Positions 24,764 to 33,647 of a stretch of DNA of 64,000 bases are shown piece after piece. Origin of the DNA: Paracoccus binzhouensis (lineage in GTDB: Bacteria > Pseudomonadota > Alphaproteobacteria > Rhodobacterales > Rhodobacteraceae); assembly GCF_016446475.1 (NCBI RefSeq), contig NZ_JAEHFP010000002.1:98856-162855 (forward strand), given 5' to 3'. Both the position numbers and the translations under genes were made by a program. A model generated the notes under the pieces. That model saw only the letters and a program-made list of their open reading frames with translations. It ran no database searches and had not been told where the DNA came from. The stretch's first letter is position 1; every line of letters begins with the position of its first letter.

Positions 24764-26842
24764 TTACGCGCCCGGGTTCTTGTAGAGGCCGCGCCAGTCG
24801 ATGGCCTTGGCGCCGAAATCGAGGCGGCACTTGATCTCGACGCCGTCGACGTCGAAGCCGTTGCGCGTCTCGATGTAGGCGCCCTGCTGACCCTCGAGAT
24901 AGGCGTACTCGATGGTGTCGATCTGGTTCGGGCTGGCCGCCAGATACCAGGCGGTCTCGCTGGCGGCGTCGAGGCGCGGCTCGCTGATCGGCGCCAGTGT
25001 GCGGATCGACTGCGGCACCACGCTGGACGTCGCGGCGGGCACGAGGTTCTGGGCGACAAGCTGCTCGGCCTTCAGTTCCAGCGAGGCGGGCACGATCAGG
25101 AAGGCGGGGCGGACGTTCAGCACCGTCTTCTTGTCGAGGCCGGTCTGCTTCGCCATCGCCGCGCGCGCCGCACCGACGCTGCTCACATCGAGCGCCGCGC
25201 CGGTGCCCGCGAGGTTCTTGTGGGTGGTGTGGAACAGCGCGTTGCCGTCCGCCATCGCCGGGTTGGCGGTGATGATCCCCCAGACCACGTCCGACTCGAG
25301 CTGCGCGATGGAGTTGCCGTACATCGCCGGGATCCGGGTGAAGGCGTCGAGATCGTCGTTGATCAGCGTCTGGCGGGTGATCGCGACCACCCGGCCATAG
25401 GTCTTGACCTTGTAGCTCTCCTTGCTCTCGCCCAGCGTCCCGCGCTTGAACTCGCCGCTTTCGCCGACCTCGAGCAGCTGCGGCGCCTCGCCGAGCTGCA
25501 CGCGGTGCATCGCCTTGAAGTCGGTCGCCAGCACCTGGCGGCAGAACAGCATGAAGGTGCGGGGATAGGCCTCGTAGGCCTGCCGCAGCGTCTTGTTGGT
25601 GACGGCCGACAGGATCTCGGGGAAGTCGGAGGTCGAGTGCAGGGCGCGCGTCGCAACCTCGTCGCGCGACAGGCCGCGCGTGTTGACCCCGGCATTGCCG
25701 AGGCTTTCGCGGGCCAGTTCCAGCAGCGTCATGCCGCGGTACTGGCGCGCAGCGTCCTCCAGCTGGAACAGCGTCGGGCTGTAGCGGTGCAGGAGCGCGT
25801 TCGCCACCGCGTCGCGGCGGGTGATGCGCTCGTCACGGCCGCCGAGCGGCACCGAAACGTGCGGGAAGGTTCGGGTCTCGTCCGACTTGGCGGCGACCTG
25901 GTCGAGGATCAGGCGGCGGGACTCGTCGACGCTGACGCCGCGTTTCACCAGATCCTCGGCGAAGCCGCGCTCGAGGTTCAGGCGGCCCGCCAGATCGTAG
26001 ATGGTGGAGACGCGGTCGCGCTCGGCCTCGCGGGCGCGGGTGGCAACCGCTTCGGTGTCGGGCGCGGGCGTTGCCTGCGTCTTCGGCTGGCTGCGGGTCT
26101 CACTTGCGTGGACCTTCGGTTCGCTGGCGGCGACCTTCGGGTCGGGCGCAGCCGCTTTCGGCTCGGTCATGGCGGTGTCCTCGGTTTCGACCGGCTCGGT
26201 CGGCTGGGTGGTGGCGGGGGTTGCGGCGTCGCTCGCCGGGGTCTGGGTCTTGTCCGTCATCGGGATCGGTCCTTTCGTTGTGGAAGGGGCGTCCCGGCGG
26301 TGGAGGACGCAGTCGTGAAGGGGGTGCTGGGCGCGGAAACCGGCGGCGGGGTCGGCGCCGACCGCGACGGCGGAGACCTCGAAGGGCGTCCAGTCCACCG
26401 CGCGCCAGAGTTCGCGGGAGGCCTCGGGTTTCGAGACCTCGAAGCGGTGGACCTGGTAGCCGATCGATACGGCGCGGATGTGCCCGGCCTGGATGTCGCG
26501 CCAGATCGGCTCGACATCCGCACGCTCGCTGATCCGCACCAGCGCGATGCCGCGCCCGTTCTCGATCCGGGCGGAACCCGGCACGACCGAGCCGATCACC
26601 GCGTCGAGCGTGTCGAGCTCGTGCACCTTCAGGAACGGCGCGCCCGCGTTCAGCCGGTCGAGGCGGACATGGGCGGGATCGAGGCTCAGTTCCTCGTCAT
26701 AGGGCTCGCCGAAGAAGGTGGCGCGGCGGACGCGGGCCCCGGCCGACCAGACCACCTCGACGGTGCGGCTGTCGGCATCGGCCGTGTTCGGCGCAAGCTC
26801 CGCCGACCGGCGCATGGCCGGCAGTTCGATCATCGTGTCCAT
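24764..26842 (-). CDS. Prohead protease-major capsid protein fusion
   Basis: A 692-residue fusion. Residues ~20-195 are a prohead protease domain, with FFGEPYDEELSLDPAHVRLD, FLKVHELDTLDAVIGS and AGHIRAVSIGYQVHRFEVS; His53 in KVHEL and the Ser in RAVSIGY fit a His/Ser catalytic pair. A low-complexity linker rich in T, P, A, E and K (~195-265) follows. The rest (~265-692) is a Mu-like/HK97-type capsid protein with LTRQTLINDDLDAF-like and DVVWGIITANPAM segments. The protease probably cleaves itself off during head maturation. The ATG at 26842 was chosen because it overlaps the portal stop region; a start 12 codons earlier lies inside the portal gene. Confidence 0.82.
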   Translation of the reverse strand: MDTMIELPAMRRSAELAPNTADADSRTVEVVWSAGARVRRATFFGEPYDEELSLDPAHVRLDRLNAGAPFLKVHELDTLDAVIGSVVPGSARIENGRGIALVRISERADVEPIWRDIQAGHIRAVSIGYQVHRFEVSKPEASRELWRAVDWTPFEVSAVAVGADPAAGFRAQHPLHDCVLHRRDAPSTTKGPIPMTDKTQTPASDAATPATTQPTEPVETEDTAMTEPKAAAPDPKVAASEPKVHASETRSQPKTQATPAPDTEAVATRAREAERDRVSTIYDLAGRLNLERGFAEDLVKRGVSVDESRRLILDQVAAKSDETRTFPHVSVPLGGRDERITRRDAVANALLHRYSPTLFQLEDAARQYRGMTLLELARESLGNAGVNTRGLSRDEVATRALHSTSDFPEILSAVTNKTLRQAYEAYPRTFMLFCRQVLATDFKAMHRVQLGEAPQLLEVGESGEFKRGTLGESKESYKVKTYGRVVAITRQTLINDDLDAFTRIPAMYGNSIAQLESDVVWGIITANPAMADGNALFHTTHKNLAGTGAALDVSSVGAARAAMAKQTGLDKKTVLNVRPAFLIVPASLELKAEQLVAQNLVPAATSSVVPQSIRTLAPISEPRLDAASETAWYLAASPNQIDTIEYAYLEGQQGAYIETRNGFDVDGVEIKCRLDFGAKAIDWRGLYKNPGA

Positions 26843-26846
26843 GAGG

Positions 26847-28376
26847 TCAGTCCTGTTGGTCGGCCTGCGCCGGGTCATTGTTCGCGTCTGCGGCCGGTTC
26901 GTCGTCGGCAGGATCGTTGCTCTGCGCGCTGCCGGTTTTGGTGACGCGCCGCGGGTCGCTGTCGAGCACCAGCCCGAGCGCGTCGAGCTTGGCGTTGGTC
27001 GCGGCGATCTCGGCCAGCACCGCGTCGGGGTTCCGGCCCTGTTTCGCGATCACCTCGGCCAAGGTCATGGTGCCCGAGCGGATCGACAGGAGGTTCGCCA
27101 TCGCGTCCTTCTGCGGGTCGACCGCCTCGAACTTCGGCGGCGACCATTCGACCGGCACGATGGGCGACGGGATCTGCCCCGCCGCCCATGCGGCCTCGGT
27201 GAACCAGCGCCAGACCGGGGCGCAGAACATCGGGATGAACAGCTGCCACTGCACGGCGTCGATCTGGCGGCGGAACTCCACGAGCCCCGCCCGGATCGAG
27301 GAATAGTTCACCTGGCTGAGGTCCCCGGTCAGCAGCTCGTAGGGCACCCGGAACCCGGCCGAGATCGTGTGCAGGCTCGCCCGCTTGTATTCGCCGTAGC
27401 CGCCGGTGGCCGAGGGCTGGTTGAAGCGGATGTCCTTGCCGCCCCGCGCATAGGCGATCAGCCCCGGCTCGAACTGTTCCACCCGATTGCCGTCGGCATC
27501 GACCACGGAGGGCGCGATGCCCTGCTGCGCCTCGTCGTCGCCAAAGACGATGGCGGTGACGCAGGCCTCGGTCTTCTTGCGGACCAGTTCGGCCACCTCG
27601 TAATCGTCGAGATCGCGCAAGGACCGGATCACCGGCGCGCCCCAGGGAACGCCGCGCGCCTGCGTCCTTTGCTTCTCGTAGACATGGGCGATCTCGCTCG
27701 CCGGGATCGGGCGGCTCTGCAGGCCGTTCTGCAAGGCGCCATAGGCGTCGCCCGGGTGCTCCGCGTGGAGCCAGTAGGCCCGGCGTTTGCCGACCGGGTC
27801 GAACTCGATCCCCTGCACCAGCCGCCCTGCGCCGAGGACGCCGGACTTGGTCGCGTCGAGGAAGTCGGCCTCGAGCACCTGCAATTGCAGCGGCACCGGC
27901 AGACCGTCGCTCGCACGCCGCAGGCGGCGGCGCACCAGCACCTCGCCCGCCTCGACCATCTCGCGGCAGATCAGCGTCTGCAGGCCGTAGAAGTCGAGCT
28001 GGCCATCGGCGTCGCAGTCCGCCGTCCAGCGTTCGAAGAGCGCGTCGACCTTGCGGTCGAGCGTGTCGTCTCCGCTCGCGGCGCGGGGCATGATGCCCGC
28101 GCCGATGATGTTGTTGACCAGCACCGCCACGGCCTTGGCCGCATGCGGGTTGTTGCGCACCAGGTCTCGCATCCGGTCGCGCAGCAGCGCCCCGGCGACG
28201 CCGATCTCGGTGTCGGCCGAGGATCCGGGCGCGCGCCAGCCCTCGGTGCGCCGCCCGCGTGCGGCGCCATCGTAACCGCGCGTCAGGGTCTCGAACGCCT
28301 GGCGCGCCATCACGCGGCGCGCGGCCATGCGCGGCGCCACCGTGGCGATGGCGTGATCGAACCAGGTCGCCGACAT
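26847..28376 (-). CDS. Phage portal protein, lambda gpB family
   Basis: A 509-residue portal protein. Family motifs are NNPHAAKAVAVLVNNIIGAG, GLQTLICREMVEAGEVLVRR, LQVLEADFLDATKSG, GIEFDPVGKRRAYWL and the C-terminal YSSIRAGLVEFRRQIDAVQW. The dodecameric portal forms the DNA entry vertex and binds the terminase. It starts one base inside the gpW-like gene's stop, in the order terminase, gpW, portal, capsid. Confidence 0.9.
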   Translation of the reverse strand: MSATWFDHAIATVAPRMAARRVMARQAFETLTRGYDGAARGRRTEGWRAPGSSADTEIGVAGALLRDRMRDLVRNNPHAAKAVAVLVNNIIGAGIMPRAASGDDTLDRKVDALFERWTADCDADGQLDFYGLQTLICREMVEAGEVLVRRRLRRASDGLPVPLQLQVLEADFLDATKSGVLGAGRLVQGIEFDPVGKRRAYWLHAEHPGDAYGALQNGLQSRPIPASEIAHVYEKQRTQARGVPWGAPVIRSLRDLDDYEVAELVRKKTEACVTAIVFGDDEAQQGIAPSVVDADGNRVEQFEPGLIAYARGGKDIRFNQPSATGGYGEYKRASLHTISAGFRVPYELLTGDLSQVNYSSIRAGLVEFRRQIDAVQWQLFIPMFCAPVWRWFTEAAWAAGQIPSPIVPVEWSPPKFEAVDPQKDAMANLLSIRSGTMTLAEVIAKQGRNPDAVLAEIAATNAKLDALGLVLDSDPRRVTKTGSAQSNDPADDEPAADANNDPAQADQQD

Positions 28377-28585
28377 CAGCGATCCCCGCGCGAGAAGCCC
28401 GCCAGCCCGGCCACCGGCAATGGCCGCGTGCTGCCCGCGATGGCGCGCTCGATGGTGCGGATGCGCGCCAACAGATCCTCGGCCGAGCCGTAATCCACCG
28501 ACTTGCCGTCATAGCTGACCCGGGTCGTGCCGCTGGCATAGGCGCGGCGCAGCGCAGAAAGTTCGGTTTCCGTCCAATCCGTCAT
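28376..28585 (-). CDS. Head-tail joining protein, lambda gpW-like
   Basis: A 69-residue protein: WTETELSALRRAYASGTTRV, then SYDGKSVDYGSAEDLLARIR. This is the pattern of lambda gpW, a small connector needed to stabilise packaged DNA and attach the tail. It sits between TerL and portal, as in lambda. The frame is open upstream, but the ATG at 28585 lies just before the TerL stop and gives the family length. Confidence 0.8.
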   Translation of the reverse strand: MTDWTETELSALRRAYASGTTRVSYDGKSVDYGSAEDLLARIRTIERAIAGSTRPLPVAGLAGFSRGDR

Positions 28586-28587
28586 GT

Positions 28588-30594
28588 TCAAAACCACCCT
28601 CCGCGCCGTCCGAGCCAGTCGGATCGGCGTTTGCCCTGCGACGTCTGCGTTTGCCTGTTGATCTGCCCCGCGGGATCCGCAGAGGCGTCGACGACCCCGA
28701 GCTGATCCTCGAGGTCGCGCCATTTCTCGTCGGGCCAGCGGTCCGCGCCCGCGATCCAGGCGGCGGCGCGGGCATAGACCCGGCAGTCCAGCGCCTCGTT
28801 GCGCTCGCGCAGCTTCTGCCATTCCAGCCGGGCGAAGCCGCGCTTGGTGCGCACCGTCACCAGCTGCTCTGCCACGAACTGCTTCAGCCATTCGTTCTCG
28901 ACCCAGTGTGGCAGGTGCACCGAACCGGGCGGGAATGCCGCCCCGTCGGCCATCTCCTCGTCGGTCGGGCGCGCCAGCCGCAGGAAGCGGTAGGTCTCGG
29001 CCTTGAAGGTCGAGACCGCCACGGTCCAGAGCCGGGCCCCGCGCCGCAGGCGTTTGCCGCCCTCGGTCGCGTCGACGAAGGTTGGGCCCGACACCGGGCT
29101 CGAGCGGTTGAACCCCTCGACGCCCTTCACCGGCGACACCTGCCCAAACCCCTGCGCCCGCGACCAGGAATAGACCGCCGGGGCCTCGTAGCCGGTGTCG
29201 ATGGCGAGCCGCGCGATCCGCAGATGCGCCCCCCGCTCGTGCGGCCAGGACCGATCGAGCAGCGCGGTCAGCTCCGACCAGGCGTCATGCCGGTCGGGCC
29301 CGCCCTCTATGACAACGTGATCGACGAGCCACGACTCAAGTCCGCGACCCCAGGCCCAGACATCGACCTCAATCCGGTCCTTCTGCACGTCGGCACCGGC
29401 GGTCAGGAACAGCCCGCCCGCAGGCACGGTCCCGGATGTCCAGCGCTCGCGCCGGTCGTAGAGCCGCTGCCAGTCGGGCGCTTCCCCGGTCTCGACCCAT
29501 GTCTCGCCGAGGATGGTGTTCCGAAACGCCTTGATCGCTTCGTCCGACCCTTGGGCCGCGTCCCATGCTCGCACGATCCGCTCCCAGCTCAACCAACCGA
29601 TCGGCGAGTAGAGCGCCGAGAGGTGATACCCGACCGTGCTCGGATCCGCGGCCGTCGCGGTCGCCCGCCATGCGCCGCCCTCCAGCATCGCCGTCTTGTG
29701 GTGCTCCGCGATTGCCTGTTCGCAGCCCTCGCAGTGATACTCGGCCGTCTCCGGGCGGCCCTTCTGCCAGCGCAGCCGGTCGAACTTCAGCCACTGCATC
29801 ACTCCGCAATGCGGGCACGGCACGAAGAACCGGCGCTGGTCACTCGCCTCGTATTCGCGCTCGATCCGGCTCAGCCCACGGATGGTCGGGGTCGAGACCA
29901 GCAGCACCTTGCGCCGATGGGCGAAGGTCAGCGACCGGGCTTCGGCCAGCGTGACCGGGTCGCCTTCCTCGTCGGCGGACGCCGGATAGGCGTCGACCTC
30001 GTCGAGGAAGATGTACCGCGCGGGCGTGGAGCGCAGCCCGACCGCCGAGTTCGCCCCGGTCATGATCAGGATGCCGCCCGCGAACTCCTTCGATAGCATG
30101 GTGTTGCCCGCGTCGCGCGAGCGCGCGGGCTTCACCCGCTCCCGCAGCTCGGGGCTCTCGTCGATCAGCGGGTCGATGCGCTGGCGCGAGTTGCGTTTCG
30201 CCAGTTCCACCGTGGGCTGGACGGCCAGCATCGGACCCGGCGCCTGGTGGATGGCGAACCCGATCCAGTTGTTGCCCGCCTCGGTCGCGCCGACCTGCGC
30301 CGCCTTCATGAACACGATCCGCTGCGTGGGATCGCCGGGCGACAGACGGTCCATGATCTCGCGCATATAGGGCGTGCGCACCGTGCGATACCGCCCGGGT
30401 TCGGCCGAGGCGCGGCCCGAGAGCATCCGGTGCCGGTCCGCCCATTCCGAGACGGTCAGGTCCGGGTCGGGCCGCAGCCCGTTGCCCCAGGCGCGCAGGA
30501 TCTCGCCCGCGCCGTCGAAGTCCGTCAGGCCATCGCCGCTCTCACCGGAAGTCGGGCCGGACCTCGGCGAGTTCGTCGAGGTGGGCGCGTACAT
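28588..30594 (-). CDS. terL: Phage terminase large subunit, lambda gpA family
   Basis: A 668-residue protein with an N-terminal ATPase and a C-terminal nuclease. The Walker A-like segment is MKAAQVGATEAGNNW (~96-110), Walker B YIFLDEVDAYPAS (~194-206), and a zinc-binding insert carries CPHCGVMQW and CEGCEQ. Nuclease-region acidic motifs include AGADVQKDRIEVDVWAWG. It cuts and pumps DNA into the prohead. Its ATG at 30594 overlaps the end of the small-subunit gene by about 50 bases, and no better internal start is visible. Confidence 0.92.
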   Translation of the reverse strand: MYAPTSTNSPRSGPTSGESGDGLTDFDGAGEILRAWGNGLRPDPDLTVSEWADRHRMLSGRASAEPGRYRTVRTPYMREIMDRLSPGDPTQRIVFMKAAQVGATEAGNNWIGFAIHQAPGPMLAVQPTVELAKRNSRQRIDPLIDESPELRERVKPARSRDAGNTMLSKEFAGGILIMTGANSAVGLRSTPARYIFLDEVDAYPASADEEGDPVTLAEARSLTFAHRRKVLLVSTPTIRGLSRIEREYEASDQRRFFVPCPHCGVMQWLKFDRLRWQKGRPETAEYHCEGCEQAIAEHHKTAMLEGGAWRATATAADPSTVGYHLSALYSPIGWLSWERIVRAWDAAQGSDEAIKAFRNTILGETWVETGEAPDWQRLYDRRERWTSGTVPAGGLFLTAGADVQKDRIEVDVWAWGRGLESWLVDHVVIEGGPDRHDAWSELTALLDRSWPHERGAHLRIARLAIDTGYEAPAVYSWSRAQGFGQVSPVKGVEGFNRSSPVSGPTFVDATEGGKRLRRGARLWTVAVSTFKAETYRFLRLARPTDEEMADGAAFPPGSVHLPHWVENEWLKQFVAEQLVTVRTKRGFARLEWQKLRERNEALDCRVYARAAAWIAGADRWPDEKWRDLEDQLGVVDASADPAGQINRQTQTSQGKRRSDWLGRRGGWF

Positions 30595-31138
30595 GTTTTT
30601 CCAGGACCTTCTGCATCGCGGCTGGTTCCACGGTGATCTGCTGGCCCGTCGCTTCGCTGCTTGAGGCCGAGAGCTCGGCCGCCATCAGCGCCGCCGCACG
30701 CGCGGGCCAGTTCACCCACGCGTCCCGTTCCTCCCGCGCCAGGCGGAACACCAGCGCCAGCGCGCGGGCCCGCTCGATCAACTCCCCCTTCAGCTTCTGG
30801 AGCCGGATGCGCCGCTCCTGCGCCTTCAGCACCTCGTTCGCCGTCTTGGCCTGCAGGAAGGTCGGGCCGCCGCCCACCGCCGGAACAGCCAGCCCCTGTT
30901 CGCGCAGCGTGTCGCCGACGGCGGCCACGGCAGCCTCGGGGACGGGTTTCAGCTTCGGCGCGGGCGGCTTGCGGGTCTTCGACGGGTCCGTCGTCTCGGC
31001 CCGTCTGGCGTCGCTGGCCGCCGCGTTGATGCTGCCGTCGGCATAGAGGACCAGCCGCTCGGCCGTCTTCGCCTTCTGGATCGCACCGCGCGACAGCCCG
31101 ACATGCGCGGCGTACTGGCGCTCGCTCATGCCCTGCAT
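30542..31138 (-). CDS. Terminase small subunit-like DNA-binding protein (Nu1-type)
   Basis: A 198-residue protein with an N-terminal helix-turn-helix, SERQYAAHVGLSRGAIQKAK (~4-23), a proline-rich linker and a long charged helical C-terminus ending in HLDELAEVRPDFR. The position upstream of terL and the Nu1-like N-terminus indicate the terminase small subunit that recognises the packaging site. In databases such proteins are often called elements of external origin. An alternative start at the fourth codon is possible. Confidence 0.75.
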   Translation of the reverse strand: MQGMSERQYAAHVGLSRGAIQKAKTAERLVLYADGSINAAASDARRAETTDPSKTRKPPAPKLKPVPEAAVAAVGDTLREQGLAVPAVGGGPTFLQAKTANEVLKAQERRIRLQKLKGELIERARALALVFRLAREERDAWVNWPARAAALMAAELSASSSEATGQQITVEPAAMQKVLEKHVRAHLDELAEVRPDFR

Positions 31139-31170
31139 CGACGGCTCCGATTAACATTCAAGATCATGTG

Positions 31171-31187
31171 CTTATCGAGTTGATAAG
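31171..31187. promoter_or_regulatory. Inverted repeat in the divergent promoter region, candidate operator
   Basis: CTTATC and GATAAG flank a five-base spacer in the 111-base gap between the minus-strand terminase operon and the plus-strand gene at 31250. The place suits control of late transcription in both directions. The binding protein is unknown. Confidence 0.4.
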
Positions 31188-31249
31188 CCTCGCCAGCGGA
31201 GCGAACGTCACTTCAAAGAAGCGATGCAACTCACCAAGGAGCCACCAAG

Positions 31250-31510
31250 ATGACCCGCCGCGCGACTGACATTGAGACCGCTCCCGCCACCGGTTCGAGG
31301 GAGCGGTCGAACAAAGCCCTCGACGCCTTCATCGCCGCCAAGACCGAGATCGACGCGATGCTGGAGCGGCTCGCCGCCCTCAGCGCAGACCATTTCGAGA
31401 CCCACCCCGACGAGATCAACTGGGGCCATGTCGGCACCCTGAACCACTATCGCGCCAAGCTGCGCGAGATCACCGACATGGCCTTCAGCGAAGGCGAACA
31501 CGCCGAGTGA
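31250..31510 (+). CDS. Small conserved prophage protein
   Basis: An 86-residue charged protein, probably helical (SNKALDAFIAAKTEIDAMLE, then LAALSADHF), with NWGHVGTLNHYRAKLREITD near the C-terminus. I recognise the type from related prophages but no function. It has a strong ribosome-binding site (AAGGAG about eight bases upstream) and is transcribed away from the terminase operon, followed by the DUF3489 gene. Confidence 0.65.
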   Translation: MTRRATDIETAPATGSRERSNKALDAFIAAKTEIDAMLERLAALSADHFETHPDEINWGHVGTLNHYRAKLREITDMAFSEGEHAE

Positions 31511-31600
31511 GACGACCCACTCCCGGTCCCGCCCGCCGACTGGCGGGCTCGGCCTCGTAGAAGGGCCCGCATTCCGCGCGCCCCGATACTGGAGACGACG

Positions 31601-32173
31601 ATGACCAAACTTTCCGACACCCAAGCCCTGATCCTGAGCGCCGCCGCCCAGCGGCCCGAGCACATCGCCCTGCCGCTGCCCGAGAGCCTGCGCGGTGGCG
31701 CCGCGGCCAAGGTGGTCGGCGCTATGCTCGCCAAGGGCTTCCTCGAAGAGGTCGACGCCAACCTGCGCAAGGGCGACCCCGTCTGGCGCGAGACTGGCGA
31801 CGGCCACGGCGTCACGCTGGTCGCCACCGACGCAGGCCTCGCCGCCATCGGCATCGAGCCCGAGGACGCGAACACCGCGCCCGTGTGCACGACGGACGCG
31901 CCGACCGAGGAGCCCGCGCCGGACACCCCCACCGAACCGAAGGCTGCGCCCAAGACGCGCACACCGCGCGAGGGCACCAAGCAGGCCACGCTGATCGCCA
32001 TGCTGCGCGCGCCGGACGGCGCGAATATCGAGGAGATCATGGCCGCGACGGGCTGGCAGTCGCACACGGTGCGCGGCGCGATGGCCGGGGCGTTGAAGAA
32101 GAAACTCGGGCTCGAGGTGACCTCGGAGAAGGTCGAAGGACGCGGGCGCGTGTACAGACTCCCCGCCGCCTGA
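31601..32173 (+). CDS. DUF3489 protein
   Basis: A 190-residue protein. The N-terminal ~75 residues (LSDTQALILSAAAQRPEHIA, VVGAMLAKGFLEEV) look like a winged-helix-like module. A proline- and threonine-rich linker follows, and the C-terminal ~65 residues match DUF3489: GTKQATLIAMLRAPDGANIE, ATGWQSHTVRGAMAGALKKK, LGLEVTSEKVEGRGRVYRL. This fold resembles a DNA-binding winged helix, so a regulatory role is plausible. GGAG lies nine bases before the ATG. Confidence 0.78.
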   Translation: MTKLSDTQALILSAAAQRPEHIALPLPESLRGGAAAKVVGAMLAKGFLEEVDANLRKGDPVWRETGDGHGVTLVATDAGLAAIGIEPEDANTAPVCTTDAPTEEPAPDTPTEPKAAPKTRTPREGTKQATLIAMLRAPDGANIEEIMAATGWQSHTVRGAMAGALKKKLGLEVTSEKVEGRGRVYRLPAA

Positions 32174-32198
32174 CGCACCGGACCCCGAAAAGTTGATG

Positions 32199-32220
32199 GC
32201 CGCCGTCCCTCCGGGGCGGC
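32199..32220. terminator. GC-rich hairpin between convergent genes
   Basis: GCCGCC pairs with GGCGGC around a C/T-rich loop in the 53-base gap between the plus-strand DUF3489 gene and the minus-strand DUF7220 gene. No strong T tract follows, so it may be a weak two-way terminator. Confidence 0.3.
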
Positions 32221-32226
32221 GGTCGA

Positions 32227-32451
32227 TCATTTGGCGCTCCGCATCCGGATCGCCTCGAACACCCGCCGCAGGGCGAAGGACCGTGCAATGCTCACCACGG
32301 TGAACACCGCGCCCATCTTCAGGTTCTGCGCCAGCGTCGTGTGCAGCCCGAAGATCGGAAAGATCAGGATCTGCGTCACGACCGCGACGCCGTAGCCGAC
32401 GATCACGTTGGCGACGGACTCGACCAGCGACATGAGGCGCGACTGCTTCAT
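32227..32451 (-). CDS. DUF7220 small membrane protein
   Basis: A 74-residue protein with two hydrophobic helices: ESVANVIVGYGVAVVTQILI and NLKMGAVFTVVSIARSFALR. It matches the DUF7220 type of phage protein found beside prophage DNA methyltransferase genes. The function is unknown. Its start overlaps the out-of-frame reading frame of the methyltransferase region and lies 10 bases from the methyltransferase stop. Confidence 0.7.
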   Translation of the reverse strand: MKQSRLMSLVESVANVIVGYGVAVVTQILIFPIFGLHTTLAQNLKMGAVFTVVSIARSFALRRVFEAIRMRSAK

Positions 32452-33647
32452 GCTACGGCCTCATCCATCGGCCCACAGTTGAGCCGCCAGAGTTCGCAGC
32501 GCATGCGCCGCAACCAGCGGGACCACGCCGTTGCCACAGAGCCGAAGCCGGTCCACCCGGTGGGCCAGCCCATCAGCGCCTCGACGAACAGCGGGTTCAA
32601 GGTCCGGCGCGGCTCGGAGGTATCGCTCCCAGCCATCGGCGTCACCAGGACCTGGCGGCCAAGCAGGCCGTTCACCGGCGTGTTCGCCAATGTCGTCGCT
32701 CCATCCTTGTGATCCCGCGCCGTCGGCGTCATCCACATCCCCGCCGCATGGGTCAGATCGGCCGACCGCCGGTTGCCCGCGCTCGGCTTGCAGCCGTCGT
32801 TCGCCATCGGCGTCGGCCAGTCCCGCGCCATGCGGTCCAGACCCTTCTCGTCGCGCCGCTCGCCGCCCCGACTGCGGAAACTGTCGATCTGCGGTGTCGG
32901 CCAGAGCGCTGCCGTTGTCGCGAGGTTCATCCCATGCTGCCCCGCTTCCTGCGAAGGTGTCGGCTTCGTCTGCCGGTTCTCGTTGGCGCTGGCGCGAGGC
33001 GTCGGCCAGAGCCGCAGCAGTTCCGTCCGGTTGCCGCCACTCGACCGGGTGCCAGAGCAGGCGCGCGGGGTCGGCCAGCTCGTCCCCCTCGCGGATCGCG
33101 AGGATGAAGAGACGTTCGCGCTTGTGGGGCGCGCCGACTTCCGCCGCCGTGAAGAGGCCTGCCGCAAGGCGGTAGCCCATGCCGACCAGTCCTGCGGCGA
33201 CTTCGGGGAAGCCGAGGCGGAGATGATGGGCGACATTCTCGAGGAAGACGAAGGGCGGCTCGACCTCGTCGACGATGCGGGCGACATGCGGCCAGAGGTG
33301 GCGCGGGTCGTCCGCGCCCCGGCGCTTGCCCGCGACAGAGAACGGCTGGCACGGATAGCCCGCAGTGACGATGTCCACCGCGCCGCGCCACGGGCGGCCG
33401 TCGAAGGTGGCAACGTCGTCCCAGACAGGCGCGCGATCCAGGGACGCGTCTTCCATCCGCGCCACGAGAGTGGCTGCGGCGTAGGTTTCCCGTTCGACAT
33501 GGCCCACAGCACGATATCCGGGGATGGCGATGGTGAGCCCGAGATCGAGCCCGCCCGCTCCGGAACAGAGGGAGAGGCCGAAGAGGCATGCGTCTCCGGC
33601 TCCGGAAGCGCATCCGGAGGAAGGTAAAGCCAGGTCATGCATGTCAC
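32448..33647 (-). other. Second open frame over the cytosine methyltransferase gene
   Basis: A 399-codon frame stays open over the whole methyltransferase gene. Repeated WPTP segments (LWPTPRASANENRQTKPTP, DWPTPMANDG) correspond to the LADA repeats of the methyltransferase frame, and it ends with LNPLFVEALMGWPTGWTGFG, a sequence type I know from phage methyltransferase C-termini. It may be only a conserved shadow frame; translation is not shown. Confidence 0.2.
32461..33642 (-). CDS. DNA cytosine-5 methyltransferase
   Basis: A 393-residue C5 methyltransferase. Motif I LCSGAGGLDLGL (~25-36), motif IV GYPCQPFSVAGKRRG (~95-109) with catalytic Cys98, motif VI ENV (~135), motif VIII KRERLFILA (~175) and motif X LRLCGNGVVPL near the C-terminus are all in this frame. 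The target region between VIII and X is low-complexity with repeated LADA-type segments. It probably methylates phage DNA to escape host restriction. The ATG at 33642 lies just after the previous stop; an ATG at 33717 would overlap that gene by 74 bases. Confidence 0.83.
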   Translation of the reverse strand: MHDLALPSSGCASGAGDACLFGLSLCSGAGGLDLGLTIAIPGYRAVGHVERETYAAATLVARMEDASLDRAPVWDDVATFDGRPWRGAVDIVTAGYPCQPFSVAGKRRGADDPRHLWPHVARIVDEVEPPFVFLENVAHHLRLGFPEVAAGLVGMGYRLAAGLFTAAEVGAPHKRERLFILAIREGDELADPARLLWHPVEWRQPDGTAAALADASRQRQREPADEADTFAGSGAAWDEPRDNGSALADTADRQFPQSGRRAARREGSGPHGAGLADADGERRLQAERGQPAVGRSDPCGGDVDDADGAGSQGWSDDIGEHAGERPAWPPGPGDADGWERYLRAAPDLEPAVRRGADGLAHRVDRLRLCGNGVVPLVAAHALRTLAAQLWADG

